64,000 nt of DNA from Hyphomonas sp. (GTDB lineage: Bacteria > Pseudomonadota > Alphaproteobacteria > Caulobacterales > Hyphomonadaceae). The notes below the pieces were generated by a model. The model searched no databases, was not told where the DNA came from, and saw only the letters and a program-made list of their open reading frames with translations. The position numbers were made by a program, and so were the translations under genes. The stretch spans positions 508,631 to 572,630 of the forward strand of contig JACKIK010000003.1 of assembly GCA_020638455.1 (NCBI GenBank), written 5' to 3'. Shown piece after piece: positions 63,974 through 64,000 of the stretch. Position 1 is the stretch's first letter, and the number at the start of each line of letters is the position of its first letter.

Positions 63974-64000
63974 CAGGATGGGGATCTGGACCCTTAGTCC

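Larger units (their letters stand above)
52783..64000. mobile_element. Integrative mobilizable element inserted in dusA (left part)
   Basis: The element starts at the A+T-rich 5' end of dusA and runs past the right edge. It holds an integrase, a five-gene cargo cluster, and a transfer module of CopG, TraG/VirD4, HUH relaxase, TraF-like peptidase and an HTH protein. No VirB/Trb secretion genes are seen in the window, so it looks mobilizable rather than self-transmissible, unless those genes lie beyond the window. One 60-base line of its cargo (54181-54240) has 31 G+C against 39 in a chromosomal line (15601-15660). The right attachment site is not included. Confidence 0.75.

Overview
The window looks like the chromosome of a GC-rich alphaproteobacterium, most likely of the Hyphomonadaceae/Caulobacterales type. 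The evidence is the gene set and its style: an FtsZ with a long acidic linker, many small lipoproteins, a TonB-dependent receptor, an alphaproteobacterial GTTC-N7-GTTC SOS box in front of recN, and very long spurious antisense frames typical of high-GC coding DNA. The family-level placement is inference. No rRNA, tRNA or CRISPR array was seen, and no gene-free stretch exceeds 300 bases.

Bases 1 to about 52,780 are ordinary chromosome. From left to right: the 5' part of comF, divergent from a methyltransferase; a PpiC lipoprotein-argJ-mutT-flp operon divergent from secA; a P-loop kinase, creD and murB; a TonB-dependent receptor on the opposite strand that splits murB from ddl-ftsQ-ftsA-ftsZ; lpxC and bamD; ligA and recN; an SDR/tautomerase/HTH group around a perfect palindromic operator; aminopeptidase P, a chitosanase-like lipoprotein, prmA, a CPBP protease and an M49 peptidase; a VOC-ArsR-SRPBCC operon and an acyl-CoA ligase; a cyclophilin lipoprotein, an ammonium transporter, pgeF and prs; a blaI gene coupled to an M56-M23-TonB_C fusion; a TerB/J-domain protein, a one-domain voltage-gated cation channel, an AmpG-type permease coupled to a soluble hybrid histidine kinase; yifB/comM and dusA.

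A cell-envelope theme runs through this part: secA, creD, murB, ddl, fts genes, lpxC, bamD, ampG, pgeF and the blaI/M56-M23 pair. Two promoters, that of blaI at 44 kb and that of the TonB receptor at 12 kb, carry near-identical BlaI-type operators placed at the same distance from the -35 element. This suggests one regulon.

From about 52,780 to the right edge the DNA is a mobile element inserted at the 5' end of dusA. It starts with a tyrosine integrase and an 11-bp inverted repeat. It ends, in this window, with a minus-strand transfer module (HTH, TraF-type peptidase, HUH relaxase, TraG/VirD4 coupling protein, CopG). The trb secretion genes that usually follow copG in related elements are absent. 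In their place is a tightly coupled five-gene cargo cluster, visibly more A+T-rich than the chromosome: a STAS-like/winged-helix protein, a small unknown protein, a cysteine-rich protein, a GHKL ATPase and a zinc-ribbon protein. This cluster is the best candidate here for an undescribed system, possibly a partner-switching regulator or a defence module. The right end of the element lies outside the window.
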